From Chlorobiales bacterium Clorobi_01 (GTDB lineage Bacteria; Bacteroidota; Chlorobiia; Chlorobiales; Chlorobiaceae): a stretch of DNA of 64,000 nucleotides. Below the pieces are notes generated by a model, which was not told where the DNA came from, ran no database searches, and saw only the letters and a list, made by a program, of their open reading frames with translations. The position numbers and the translations under genes are program-made. Shown here one piece after another: positions 26,771 through 35,697 of the stretch (position 1 is the stretch's first letter; every line of letters begins with the position of its first letter). The DNA lies in assembly GCA_001602925.1 (NCBI GenBank), contig LUZT01000006.1, forward strand, positions 126,569 through 190,568, in the 5' to 3' direction.

Positions 26771-27652
26771 ATGAGCAACAACAAGGTTCTCAAGCTGGGT
26801 CTGCCGAAGGGCAGCCTTCAGGATTCGACTCTCGAACTCTTTGCCAACGCCGGTTTTCACTTTTCCGTCCAGAGCCGCTCCTACTTTCCCTCCATCGACG
26901 ATGACGAGCTGGAGGCGATCCTGATCCGCGCGCAGGAGATGGCGCGTTATGTTTCGCTGGGTGCGTTCGACGCTGGTCTGACCGGCAAGGACTGGATCAT
27001 CGAGACCGACGCCGATGTGGTGGAGGTGGCCGATCTGGTTTACTCGAAAGCCTCGATGAGGCCGGTGCGCTGGGTGCTCGCTGTGCCGGAAAGCTCGCCG
27101 ATCAAGACGGTCAAAGACCTTGAAGGCAAGCACATTGCGACCGAGGTGGTGAACATCACGAAAAAATATCTGGCCGAAAATGGCGTGAACGCCTCGGTTG
27201 AGTTCAGTTGGGGCGCGACCGAGGTCAAACCACCGGAGCTGGCTGATGCCATCGTCGAAGTGACCGAAACCGGTTCCTCGTTGCGGGCTAACAAACTCCG
27301 CATCGTCGAAACGGTGCTTCAGTCCAATACCAAGCTGATAGCTAACAAGGCGGCGTGGGCAGACCCGTGGAAGCGCGAAAAGATCGAAAACATGGCCATG
27401 CTGCTGCAAGGCGCGATCAACGCGCAGGGCAAGGTTGGGCTGAAGATGAACGCCCCGAAGGCTGCGCTCGACACCATTATGAGCGGAATTCCCGCCCTGC
27501 GCCAGCCGACCGTCTCCGATCTGGCCGACAAGAATTGGGTCGCTCTCGAAGTGATCGTCTCCGAGAAGATCGTGCGTCACCTGATTCCCGAGCTGAAACG
27601 TGCGGGCGCAGAGGGGATTTTCGAGTACAATATCAACAAGCTCATTGATTAA
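26771..27652 (+). CDS. hisG: ATP phosphoribosyltransferase, long form
   Basis: HisG makes phosphoribosyl-ATP, the first step of histidine synthesis. The 293-residue length and a C-terminal regulatory domain (residues about 215-293, ending [12 protein letters not shown]) show the long, hexameric, histidine-inhibited form that works without HisZ. N-terminal [18 protein letters not shown] and the PRPP region [16 protein letters not shown] are clear. A perfect terminator follows 65 bases downstream. No other his genes are visible in the window. Confidence 0.95.
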   Translation: MSNNKVLKLGLPKGSLQDSTLELFANAGFHFSVQSRSYFPSIDDDELEAILIRAQEMARYVSLGAFDAGLTGKDWIIETDADVVEVADLVYSKASMRPVRWVLAVPESSPIKTVKDLEGKHIATEVVNITKKYLAENGVNASVEFSWGATEVKPPELADAIVEVTETGSSLRANKLRIVETVLQSNTKLIANKAAWADPWKREKIENMAMLLQGAINAQGKVGLKMNAPKAALDTIMSGIPALRQPTVSDLADKNWVALEVIVSEKIVRHLIPELKRAGAEGIFEYNINKLID

Positions 27653-27717
27653 GGACAGCAGGGACTGAGAGGAGAAAACCTACTGATTCCTGATTAAACG
27701 CCAATCAGATGCATTGC

Positions 27718-27744
27718 AAGGCCGCCGGGTGCGGCCTTTTTTTT
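27718..27744 (+). terminator. Intrinsic terminator between hisG and cruC
   Basis: AAGGCCGC and GCGGCCTT form an 8-base stem around a 5-base loop, followed directly by a T run (eight T in all). The run ends 3 bases before the ATG at 27748, so the hairpin replaces the place where a ribosome-binding site would be. Confidence 0.88.
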
Positions 27745-27747
27745 ACC

Positions 27748-28905
27748 ATGATCTTTTATCAGCTCTTCATCCTCGGTTCGCTACTGGTATTTCTCGGCAT
27801 TGTGCTGAAGAACCTCGGCGATCTTCGTCCGTTGCCTGAGGTGACGGGTGAGGAGGCGTATCGTCCGAAGGTGTCGCTGCTGGTACCTGCGCGCAATGAG
27901 GAGCTGAACATCGAGGAGTGCGTCACCTCGCTGCTTGGTCAGCGCTATCCGGATTTCGAGGTGATCGTGCTCGACGATCACTCCGGCGACAGCACGCTGG
28001 CGGTGCTTCGGCGGATTGCCGACACAAAAGCCGGCGCAAGGCTGCGCATTCTCGAAGGCCGCGAGCTACCGGAGGGTTGGCATGGCAAGGCGTGGGCCTG
28101 CCAGCAGCTTGGCGAAGCGGCGACGGGCGAGCTGCTGCTTTTCACCGACGCTGACACGCGCCACCAGCCCGACGCGCTCGCGCGGGCGGTCGAGGCGATG
28201 CGCCGGTGCGGCGCGGGGATGCTTTCGCTGACTCCGGCGCAAGAGATGGAGAGCTTCTGGGAGAAACTGATCGTGCCGCTGGTCTACCACATCCTCTTCA
28301 GCTATCTGCCCATCTCGATGGTCTCGAAAAGTTCTTCTCCAGCCTTCTGTTACGCTATCGGCCAGTTCATTCTGTTTCGGCGCGAGGCCTACGAGCAGAT
28401 CGGCGGCCACCGATCGGTGTGTAACAACATCGTCGAGGATGTCTGGCTCTGCAAGGCGGTCAAGCGTTCGGGCGGCAAGGTGGCGGCTTTCGATGGCACC
28501 GACGTGGTGAGCTGCCGTATGTATCGCGGTTTCGGCGAGGTGTGGCAGGGATTTTCCAAAAATCTTTTCGCCGGACTCGGCAACAACATCGTCGGCCTCT
28601 TTGCCCTGATGGCGTTTGTCGCGCTTCTTTACCTTGCGCCGTATGCATTCCTCGCCTCATCGGCGCTGCTTGGTGACCGCACCGTTGCCTTGTTCTGGTT
28701 GCCGTTGGCGCAGGTAGGTGTAGCGCTTTTCATCCGCTTCTTGATTGCCGTGAAGTTCCGGCAGCAGCTGTGGTCGGCGGCTCTTCATCTTTTTTCGCAG
28801 GTAATGCTTTTGCTGATCGCGTTCAACTCTTTCCGTCTGACAGTTTTCGGCAAAGGTCCGGAGTGGAAGGGTCGGAACTATCCGCTTTCCGGTCACGGCC
28901 ACTGA
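27748..28905 (+). CDS. cruC: Chlorobactene glucosyltransferase-type GT2 (CruC)
   Basis: A 385-residue membrane glycosyltransferase. An N-terminal helix is followed by a GT2 core with VSLLVPARNEELNIEECV, the nucleotide-sugar aspartate in VIVLDDHSGD, the DxD-type FTDADTRHQPD, and IVEDVWLCKAVKRSG (catalytic ED). Two or three C-terminal helices end it. CruC attaches glucose to carotenoid 1'-hydroxyl groups such as OH-chlorobactene; C. tepidum CruC lies a few genes from bchK, as here. A frame also opens at 27709 but begins inside the terminator. The ATG at 27748 has no Shine-Dalgarno, so the start is uncertain. Confidence 0.78.
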   Translation: MIFYQLFILGSLLVFLGIVLKNLGDLRPLPEVTGEEAYRPKVSLLVPARNEELNIEECVTSLLGQRYPDFEVIVLDDHSGDSTLAVLRRIADTKAGARLRILEGRELPEGWHGKAWACQQLGEAATGELLLFTDADTRHQPDALARAVEAMRRCGAGMLSLTPAQEMESFWEKLIVPLVYHILFSYLPISMVSKSSSPAFCYAIGQFILFRREAYEQIGGHRSVCNNIVEDVWLCKAVKRSGGKVAAFDGTDVVSCRMYRGFGEVWQGFSKNLFAGLGNNIVGLFALMAFVALLYLAPYAFLASSALLGDRTVALFWLPLAQVGVALFIRFLIAVKFRQQLWSAALHLFSQVMLLLIAFNSFRLTVFGKGPEWKGRNYPLSGHGH

Positions 28906-29027
28906 AGCCGCAGAGCGGGTAGGGGTGGGTGTTACGGATAAAATTTTTTAAATTAGCGAACAATTTTTTCAGGCGTTTTCCGGCATCATTGCGCCGTCGC
29001 CCGGCAACCATCAAACGATTTACACTC

Positions 29028-29978
29028 ATGGGTTTTCTCTCAAAGATATTTGGCAAAAAAGAGGTGGAGCTGAAACGGCCTCAGGTGCGCGAAGACGCGG
29101 CGCTCATCAAGACCCTCGCCGGTCACGAGGACAGAGTGCTTGGTGTGCGCTTCAGCCCCGATGGAAAGAAACTCGTCAGCGGCAGCTTCGATGAAAAGGT
29201 GAAGCTGTGGGATGTGGCGACCGGCCAGGCGATTCATACCATGTCGGGCCATACCACCTGGGTCAAGTGCGTCGATTACAGCCCCAAGGGTGACAAGGTC
29301 GCCAGCGGCAGCATCGACAGCACCGTGCGCATCTGGGACGTGGCGACCGGCCAGTGCCTGCACGTCTGCAAGGGGCACGACACCGAGGTGCGCATGATTG
29401 CTTTCAGCCCCGACGGCAAGACGGTGGCGAGCTGTTCGCGCGACACTACCATCAAGTTCTGGGACACTGAAACCGGCAATGAGGTGAAAACCCTCTTCGG
29501 GCACAAATCCTACATCGAGTGCATCGCTTTCAGCGCCGACGGTAAAAAGCTCGTGAGCTGCGGCGAGGAGCCTGTGGTGAAAATCTGGGATCTCGAAACC
29601 GGCAAGAATATCGCCAACTACCCGACCGGCGACACGCTTTCGCACTTCGTCTCTTTCAGCCCGGATGGCAGCCAGATCGCGCTGTGCGGTCGCGACGCCA
29701 AGGTGAAGGTGCTCGACGCGGCGAGCGGCAAAATCATCCACACCCTCGAAGGGCATGAAGATGGCGTGCGCAGCCTCTGTTACAACCCAGCAGGCACGCT
29801 CATCGCCAGCGCGGCCAACGACGAGTCGGTCCGGCTCTGGAACGTGGAGAAAGGAACACTTGTGCATACCTATCGCGGCCACACGCACGAGGTGCAGTCG
29901 GTCGCCTTCTCGCCGGACGGCAAGGTGATCGCCAGCGGCAGCGACGACTTCAAAATCAAGCTCTGGGGCGTCGTCTAA
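29028..29978 (+). CDS. Seven-repeat WD40 beta-propeller protein
   Basis: The 316-residue protein is a short basic N-terminus (MGFLSKIFGKKEVELKRPQ) and then seven WD40 repeats filling the whole length. Repeats end in forms such as VKLWDVATGQ, VRIWDVATGQ, IKFWDTETGN, VKIWDLETGK, VKVLDAASGK, VRLWNVEKGT and IKLWGVV, with FSPDGK and GH motifs at the usual places. Seven units make one closed propeller, a platform for protein binding. No enzyme domain is attached. The frame opens 99 bases upstream but the ATG at 29028 gives the compact protein. Partner unknown. Confidence 0.85.
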   Translation: MGFLSKIFGKKEVELKRPQVREDAALIKTLAGHEDRVLGVRFSPDGKKLVSGSFDEKVKLWDVATGQAIHTMSGHTTWVKCVDYSPKGDKVASGSIDSTVRIWDVATGQCLHVCKGHDTEVRMIAFSPDGKTVASCSRDTTIKFWDTETGNEVKTLFGHKSYIECIAFSADGKKLVSCGEEPVVKIWDLETGKNIANYPTGDTLSHFVSFSPDGSQIALCGRDAKVKVLDAASGKIIHTLEGHEDGVRSLCYNPAGTLIASAANDESVRLWNVEKGTLVHTYRGHTHEVQSVAFSPDGKVIASGSDDFKIKLWGVV

Positions 29979-29999
29979 AGCTTCGGGAGTTTAGCGAAT

Positions 30000-30028
30000 C
30001 TGCCGGGTTGATGCCCGGCAGTTTTGTT
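30000..30028 (+). terminator. Intrinsic terminator after the WD40 gene
   Basis: CTGCCGGG pairs with CCCGGCAG around a 6-base loop, followed by TTTTGTTT. It lies 21 bases after the stop. Confidence 0.85.
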
Positions 30029-30076
30029 TATAGACGTACGAGTGTGGATAAGAGAAGAATTTGAAGGTTTGGAGCG

Positions 30077-30325
30077 TCAGCCGTCATCGCCGATGGAGTT
30101 TGTCGGGCAGGCCGCTATCTGTTCGCGGCAAAGAGCGATATCGGCATCCGATTGCGGTTGCTGCGCTACATAGGCGTATCCGTCCGGATCTTCGGCAAAG
30201 AAGTCCGGCGCTGCGTTGTAGCAGATGGTGCAGCCATTGCACCCCTCTCCGTCGGGATCGTCCGGGCTGGTGACGTAGAACGGGCCGGGCGCATTTGCCG
30301 GATGCTTCAGTTCGTTGTTGGCCAT
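30077..30325 (-). CDS. Ferredoxin, single 4Fe-4S cluster
   Basis: An 82-residue acidic ferredoxin. Cluster ligands are CNGCTIC (CxxCxxC) with a distal cysteine in ACPTNSI; a further cysteine in LCREQ could form a disulfide, as in other single-cluster ferredoxins. Such proteins carry electrons at low potential. I chose the start at 30325 (MANNELKHP) because GGGA lies suitably before it; an ATG 4 codons upstream also works. No operon partner: it faces the WD40 gene tail to tail and the methyltransferase remnant head to head. Confidence 0.88.
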   Translation of the reverse strand: MANNELKHPANAPGPFYVTSPDDPDGEGCNGCTICYNAAPDFFAEDPDGYAYVAQQPQSDADIALCREQIAACPTNSIGDDG

Positions 30326-30556
30326 AGCTTTTCCCATCCTGTGGAATGTGGTGTTTGCCCGTCAGCACGGGTGTCCTTACGATGACGCGGCAGAGGCGTA
30401 AAGAGTTCCATGGGCGAGGCTTTGTCGCCGGAAGAGCTCTTTTGTCATTGTCTCTTTTCCGCCGTTTGGTTAACATATCTGTCACAAATCTCGGGTCGGC
30501 CGACGGCGGCACTCCTTTTCGCCTGTTTTGGAGATCGATCATGACAATTCTCTCGT

Positions 30557-30873
30557 ATGGGTATCATTCTTCTCGATATTGGCAAGTTTCTGCCGGGCGG
30601 TTTCGCGTGACGGCGAAGAGGGTGCGGCAGTGATCATGGAGCGCTGTTTTTTCCCCCTACGAGCATGGCTACCTCAAGCGCTCACCAGAGACGTTCCTGC
30701 ATGTACTCAATGCTTCCGGATTTCTGTTGATCGATGACCGCGAGGTCAACACCCGTTCGTGCGCCGGTGCCGGCATCGAAAGTATTCTTTTCCAAAGCTG
30801 GCCAGAAACTCTTGCGTCACCGGAGCTGGCGGCCCTTTCACAACTTTCAAGTCAAAAGGAGGCATTCCTATGA
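30557..30873 (+). pseudogene. Decayed TPR/SAM-methyltransferase-like gene remnant
   Basis: Three frames read in turn give one recognisable C-terminal methyltransferase tail: LLDIGKFLPGGF in frame 2, then SRDGEEGAA in frame 3, then YEHGYLKRSPETFLHVLNASGF onward in frame 1, ending at a TGA that overlaps the arfB ATG (ATGA). The order matches the end of SAM methyltransferases of the TPR-linked type (LRPGG...FS.E...GRY.HS..Y...L...GF). At least two frameshifts would be needed. The upstream part up to the ferredoxin gene is not recognisable. Confidence is moderate since I judge the family by eye. Confidence 0.5.
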
Positions 30874-31289
30874 TCAAGATCGCGAGAGGCGTTTCAGTTG
30901 ACGAAGAGCAGATCGAAATCACAACCATGCGTTCGCAGGGCGCGGGCGGGCAGAATGTCAACAAGGTCGAAACGGCGGTGCATCTGCGCTTCGACATCGC
31001 CGCGTCGTCCCTGCCGTCGGAACTGAAAGAGCGGCTCATGCAGCAGCGTGACCGCCGGATAACGCGGGAGGGGGTGATCGTCATCCGCGCCCAGCGCTAT
31101 CGCACGCAGGAGCGGAATCGTCAGGACGCCATCGAGCGGTTTCAGGGCATTCTGACCAAGGCTTTGGTCGAACAGAAGATGCGCAAAGCGACGAAGCCGC
31201 CAAAAAGCGCTACGGACAAGCGTCTCGAAGAGAAGGCGAAAAGAGCTGAGCTCAAGGCGTCCAGAAAAGAGGTGAGCACAGAAGATTGA
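30870..31289 (+). CDS. arfB: Alternative ribosome-rescue factor ArfB (YaeJ-type)
   Basis: A 139-residue release-factor-like protein that hydrolyses peptidyl-tRNA on stalled ribosomes. The catalytic GGQ is in RSQGAGGQNVNKVETAVHLRF, and the basic C-terminal tail (KATKPPKSATDKRLEEKAKRAELKASRK) is the part that enters the empty mRNA channel in ArfB. The start is supported by AAAGGAGG 7 bases upstream. It overlaps the stop of the decayed gene before it by 4 bases, a relic of an operon. Confidence 0.92.
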   Translation: MIKIARGVSVDEEQIEITTMRSQGAGGQNVNKVETAVHLRFDIAASSLPSELKERLMQQRDRRITREGVIVIRAQRYRTQERNRQDAIERFQGILTKALVEQKMRKATKPPKSATDKRLEEKAKRAELKASRKEVSTED

Positions 31290-31331
31290 ACAGCGCCAGA
31301 AATGTTGCAAAAAAACGCTGAGGCGTGTCCG

Positions 31332-32612
31332 TCAGTTCAGCGCAACGTTTCGCGGTGTTTGCCGGTATTGGCCAACCATGTCCGGCGATTGTCTGCCGAG
31401 TTGCTCGTGGTAGGTTTGCACTTTGGCCATGAAGTGTTGAAATTCCGTCGAAGACAGCGAGCGCCACAGCATGGGTTGCTGGAGTGTCAACAGCGGATTC
31501 TGCCATTGTCCGTTTTTCACGATTCTGAAGTCGAGGTGCGACCCGGTCGAGTTGCCGGTCGAGCCGACATAACCGATTATTTCGCCCTGTTTTACCGTGT
31601 TGCCGTAACGGACGGCCGGGGAAAAACCGCTCAGGTGCAGATACATGGTCTGGATTCTTCCTGCATCATGGGCGATGGCAATCATATTGCCCGAATAGCC
31701 GTACCATCCGCTGAAAACGATACGCCCATCTGCGACAGCAAAGACCGGTGTGCCAATTGGCGCAACCAGATCTATGCCTGCATGGAATTCGCTCCGGCCG
31801 GTTATCGGATGGATGCGATAGCCGAACCCGCTTGAAATGCGGCTGTAGCGGCAGGGCTGGATATACATGGTTCGCACCTGTAACATGGCCCACCCGTTCT
31901 CATCGTAATACGCGGTTTCACCTGTGTCGTTGGTGAACAGGTAAGCGTTGAAGTTCCGCCCTTTCGAACTTATTTCAACGGCGAGAATATCTCCTTTGCC
32001 GATGAATTGGCTGCCGTTCCACTGTTCCTGGAAAAGAATCCGGTAGGTTGCTCCAGCCTTGACGTCTTTTGCAAAATCGAATTTTGCATCGAGGATTTCA
32101 TTGAGTTTTGGAATGAGCCAAGAGAGGTGCCGTTTGTGCAACTCATTTGCCATCGAAGAGTGGAGCGTGCCTTTGATGGAAGCGATGCGGGTATCGTTAA
32201 CGATGGTTTCCTGCCGGGGGGTGAGCTTTTCGAGTTGTTCGGTCATCTGCTGGACTTCGGCTGGCGTCAGCCCGGGAGCGGTGAGAATGGTGTAGCCGGA
32301 CTCTTCTTTGCCAAGGGCGTTTTGCCCGGTCATCTGAGATGGATCGTTTTGGTCTTCGTTGTTCGTGCCCGGCTCGGCGTCACTGGCAAAGCCGATGGAT
32401 TTGAGCATTGTTTGAACCAGCGAGTCTGACGGATGTTCAGATGATGCCTGTCTGGATGTTGCGAAAAGGAATAAACTGACTGAAAAGAACGTGACTGAAA
32501 ACAGGGCAATAAAAAGCGACGTCTCTGATGAGGCCCGGAAGTGCAAGAGTTTTTGGAAAAGCTCCGAACGCTTTAACCTCAACAGAAAGTGTTGAAAACG
32601 CTCATTAGACAT
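31332..32612 (-). CDS. M23 (LytM) peptidase, membrane-anchored, copy 1
   Basis: A 426-residue protein. A basic N-terminus and one membrane helix (LFIALFSVTFFSVSLFLFA, about residues 32-50) are followed by a periplasmic domain and the M23 metallopeptidase core. Core motifs are HAGIDL (zinc H and D), TMYLHLS and GSHLDF. The usual HxH is HLD, so the second zinc histidine is replaced by aspartate. Family members cut peptidoglycan cross-links or act as activators of amidases. The 472-residue neighbour is a clear paralogue; this copy lacks its segment between VQQ/VHEL and the start of the EYD repeat. Start at ATG 32612 with no clear ribosome-binding site. Confidence 0.87.
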   Translation of the reverse strand: MSNERFQHFLLRLKRSELFQKLLHFRASSETSLFIALFSVTFFSVSLFLFATSRQASSEHPSDSLVQTMLKSIGFASDAEPGTNNEDQNDPSQMTGQNALGKEESGYTILTAPGLTPAEVQQMTEQLEKLTPRQETIVNDTRIASIKGTLHSSMANELHKRHLSWLIPKLNEILDAKFDFAKDVKAGATYRILFQEQWNGSQFIGKGDILAVEISSKGRNFNAYLFTNDTGETAYYDENGWAMLQVRTMYIQPCRYSRISSGFGYRIHPITGRSEFHAGIDLVAPIGTPVFAVADGRIVFSGWYGYSGNMIAIAHDAGRIQTMYLHLSGFSPAVRYGNTVKQGEIIGYVGSTGNSTGSHLDFRIVKNGQWQNPLLTLQQPMLWRSLSSTEFQHFMAKVQTYHEQLGRQSPDMVGQYRQTPRNVALN

Positions 32613-32835
32613 AGTGAGTGCATAAATTCATAAAACATGAAGGGGAGGGCACATCACAAAAACCTTTAGTAAATGTTATAAAAAAAAGCATTCAAAGAAA
32701 ACTGAACGGTACTCATCGCTTCAGTAAAGTTGTTAATGCGAGCCGATGTTGTTGTGTCTAAATAACAGATATTGTTCATTGTAAATTCTGAGCCGCTTGT
32801 CGAAGTCTTTCTGTACGTTCCCGACCGAAACAAAG

Positions 32836-32874
32836 AAACCCCCGAAATACCGATCAGCATTCCGGAGGCTTTTT
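32836..32874 (-). terminator. Terminator after M23 copy 2
   Basis: Read on the minus strand, CCTCCGGAA pairs imperfectly with TTCGGGGG (one bulge, one wobble) and is followed by a T-rich stretch. It lies about 20 bases after the stop of the second peptidase. Confidence 0.5.
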
Positions 32875-32894
32875 GACAAAATGTCTCTGAAGTG

Positions 32895-34313
32895 TCAGAG
32901 TACCGGCTCGCCGGATTTGCCGGTATCGGCCACCATGACGGGTCGGTCGGTGCTGAGCTGCTGCTGATAGGTTTGCACCTTGGCCATGAAGCCGTGCAGT
33001 TCCGCTGGCGAAAGCGAGCGGCGCGGCGCGGTCTGCTTCAGCGCAACCAGCGGATTCTGCAAATGGCCATTTCTGACGATTCTGAAATCGAGGTGCGGCC
33101 CGGTCGAACGTCCGGTCGAGCCGACATAGCCAATAATATCGCCCTGTTTGACCTGTTTGCCGTAACGGCAGGAAGCTGCGTAACGGCTCAGGTGCATGTA
33201 CATTGTATGCAGTCCACGGCCATGCGAGATCGTGATCAGATTGCCCGCAAGGCCCTTGTGGCCACGGAAAATAACGCGCCCGTCGGCCACGGCTCTGACT
33301 GGCGTGCCGACAGGTGCAGCCAGATCGACGCCCCCGTGAAACTGGCTGCGGTGGGTGATTGGGTGAATGCGATAGCCGAACCCGCTCGAAACATGGCGGT
33401 AGTTGCAGGGTTTGACAAACATGGCGCGTCCACGCATCATGGCGCGTCCTTTTTCATCGTAGTACGCGGTATCGCCCTTGGTATTGGTGAACTGGTAGGC
33501 GTTGAAGTGTTGCCCTTTCGAGCTGATTTCGATGGCGAGAATATCACCGGTTCCAACACAATGGTTCTCGTCCCACATTTCCTGGAACAGAATCCGGTAG
33601 GTTGCGCCGGGCTGAATGTCTCTTCTGAAATCGAGCCGGGAGGAGAGAATTTTCCTGATTTTGTGGTTGAGCGACGCACGGTTCCGGCTGCGCAGCTCAC
33701 TGGCCAGCGAGGAGCGGAGGGTACCCTCGATGGTGGCAACGCGGGTATCGTATTCGATGGTTTCGCTCTCGGCGCTCAGCTTGCCGGTCTGTTGATCCTT
33801 GACGAGATGAAGGATTTCGTACGGGCTCGATTGCATGGAAAAGCTGATGAACTTTCCGTTTTTGCCTGTTTCGAGTTCATAGGTTTTTCCGGCCCTCAGC
33901 CCTCTGATGGCACGGTTGCCCTTGATTTGCGAGGTAAGTTCGTGGACTTCTGTTGGTGTCAGTCCGGCGGCAGTCAGAATGGTGTAGATCGATTCGCCCC
34001 GTTGGAGAATTTTCTTTTCGACGCGGTGGGCAGGATCGTTTTCGCCCTCGTCGAGTGTTACCTTGTCGGACTCGTTGTTCATGCCAAGCTCGTCGTCACT
34101 CGTCAGGCCGAGGGATTTACCGAGCGCGTGAATTGGTGAGGCTGACCAGTGTCCGGATGGTGTTTGCCGGGATGTGGCGGAAAGGATGAGGCTGACAGAA
34201 AAGAAGAGGACAACGAGCAGCGCCGTCGATGAGGCGAGAAGAAGCGGACGACTTCGGAAAAGCGCTGAACGGCGTAATCGCAAGAGAAAATGGTGAAACT
34301 GTGGACTGGACAT
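32895..34313 (-). CDS. M23 (LytM) peptidase, membrane-anchored, copy 2
   Basis: A 472-residue paralogue of the neighbouring M23 gene, in the same orientation with 282 bases between. N-terminus (FHHFLLRLRRSALF), membrane helix, the ATSRQT junction and the whole catalytic core repeat closely: HGGVDLAAPVGTPV, TMYMHLS, GPHLDFRI. It keeps about 50 extra residues (GNRAIRGLRAGKTYEL to KDQQTGKLSAESE) that include an OapA/LysM-like opener. Again the HxH motif is HLD. Peptidoglycan remodelling is the likely role. Lack of a Shine-Dalgarno at ATG 34313 leaves the start approximate. Confidence 0.88.
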   Translation of the reverse strand: MSSPQFHHFLLRLRRSALFRSRPLLLASSTALLVVLFFSVSLILSATSRQTPSGHWSASPIHALGKSLGLTSDDELGMNNESDKVTLDEGENDPAHRVEKKILQRGESIYTILTAAGLTPTEVHELTSQIKGNRAIRGLRAGKTYELETGKNGKFISFSMQSSPYEILHLVKDQQTGKLSAESETIEYDTRVATIEGTLRSSLASELRSRNRASLNHKIRKILSSRLDFRRDIQPGATYRILFQEMWDENHCVGTGDILAIEISSKGQHFNAYQFTNTKGDTAYYDEKGRAMMRGRAMFVKPCNYRHVSSGFGYRIHPITHRSQFHGGVDLAAPVGTPVRAVADGRVIFRGHKGLAGNLITISHGRGLHTMYMHLSRYAASCRYGKQVKQGDIIGYVGSTGRSTGPHLDFRIVRNGHLQNPLVALKQTAPRRSLSPAELHGFMAKVQTYQQQLSTDRPVMVADTGKSGEPVL

Positions 34314-34605
34314 GATGACTGTGTAAATTCACGAAAAACGAAGGGGGACCACCTCGCAGAAACCTAAAAGATCAATGTTATAAAAAAAGCCCGGAAAGGA
34401 AAATGAGTTACTTCTTTGATACGCTGAATTTGCCCGAAGCTGACGAAAAAGTTCTTTTTTAAGAGGATTTTTTCATGGATAGCGATGTTTGTATCTAACT
34501 TTTTCATTTTTGAGTCACAGTGTCACGTTGCGCCGGATACTTCTCGGGTTATCGGTGATACCTTCTCGGGTAGTGTCATTTCACAATCAAACCATTGACT
34601 TTACC

Positions 34606-35490
34606 ATGCTTGCAACCAACGAAAACCGCCTTGTTGAAATCCTGCTTCAGTGCCAGCCCGGCCAGCCACGTACCCGTGGCACATGGGAGGTTGATCATCA
34701 GGGTACGCCCTTCATTTTGCCCTCCATCGGCGGCATCACCCTCAATCTTCAGGTCGGCGACCCGGCGTTTGGCTGGGAGGGTGACCACATCGAGCCAGGC
34801 GTGAGCTGCACCGCCGATACGCACAAGCCTTTCGAGCACCCCAATGTTACCGTGCAGATGCTGAGCTGCGTGGGCAACACGGCCACCATCGTCTCCGGCG
34901 AGGCGAAGGGCGAGAGCGGGGTGGTGATCGGCCATCACGGCGGCTCGGAGCACATCATTGTCGATTTTCCGCGCGAAGTGAAGGAGAAGATGGCCTATGG
35001 CGACACCATCATGGTGCGCTCGAAAGGGCAGGGACTCAAGCTGACCGACTTTCCGGACGTTTCGCTTTTCAACCTCGATCCGGCGCTGCTGGTGAAAATG
35101 AAGATCAATATTGCCGAGGACGGTGTGCTCGAAGTGCCGGTAACGACACTGGTCCCGGCTTACTGCATGGGTTCCGGTATCGGTTCGGCGCACGTGGCCA
35201 AGGGCGATTACGACATCGTGACCAGCGATCCTGGCGCGGTCGAAGAGTTTGGCCTCGACCGCATTCGTTTCGGCGACTTCGTGGCGCTGCTCGACCAGGA
35301 CAACCGCTACGGGCGAGCCTACCGCAAGGGGGCCGTCACCATCGGCGTCGTGGTGCACAGCGACTGCCGCGAAGCGGGCCACGGTCCCGGCGTTACCACC
35401 ATTATGACCTGTGCCACTCGCGGCATCCGCCCGGTCATAGACCCCAAAGCCAACATCGCCGACCTGCTTGGTATCGGCACAAGATTGTGA
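34606..35490 (+). CDS. DUF4438 family protein
   Basis: The 294-residue product matches the DUF4438 family, known from Thermotoga and other anaerobes by structure but without a function. Recognisable blocks are [33 protein letters not shown] and [16 protein letters not shown]. It is soluble and rich in beta strands with no signal peptide. I took the ATG at 34606 ([12 protein letters not shown]); upstream in-frame starts give a non-family extension. A hairpin follows the stop. Neighbours give no hint of role. Confidence 0.7.
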   Translation: MLATNENRLVEILLQCQPGQPRTRGTWEVDHQGTPFILPSIGGITLNLQVGDPAFGWEGDHIEPGVSCTADTHKPFEHPNVTVQMLSCVGNTATIVSGEAKGESGVVIGHHGGSEHIIVDFPREVKEKMAYGDTIMVRSKGQGLKLTDFPDVSLFNLDPALLVKMKINIAEDGVLEVPVTTLVPAYCMGSGIGSAHVAKGDYDIVTSDPGAVEEFGLDRIRFGDFVALLDQDNRYGRAYRKGAVTIGVVVHSDCREAGHGPGVTTIMTCATRGIRPVIDPKANIADLLGIGTRL

Positions 35491-35501
35491 GTTTTACTCG
35501 T

Positions 35502-35529
35502 GGCGGATCAATCTTCTAACCGATCCGCC
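35502..35529 (+). terminator. Hairpin after the DUF4438 gene
   Basis: GGCGGATC pairs perfectly with GATCCGCC around 12 bases. The following sequence is only weakly T-rich, so it may be a terminator or a 3'-end stabiliser. Confidence 0.5.
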
Positions 35530-35697
35530 GCCTTCATTTCTGACATGGTCCACGAGCGCAGGGAAAACTCAAATCATGCTGATGTGATTTTGCTGAGAGC
35601 CTGAATGGAATTTTGGCGGGTGGAAAAGTGTTCACATGACTTGTATTCACTTGTAGTTGTCCAAACATATTCATGAACAGATAAATGGAGTTGAGCC

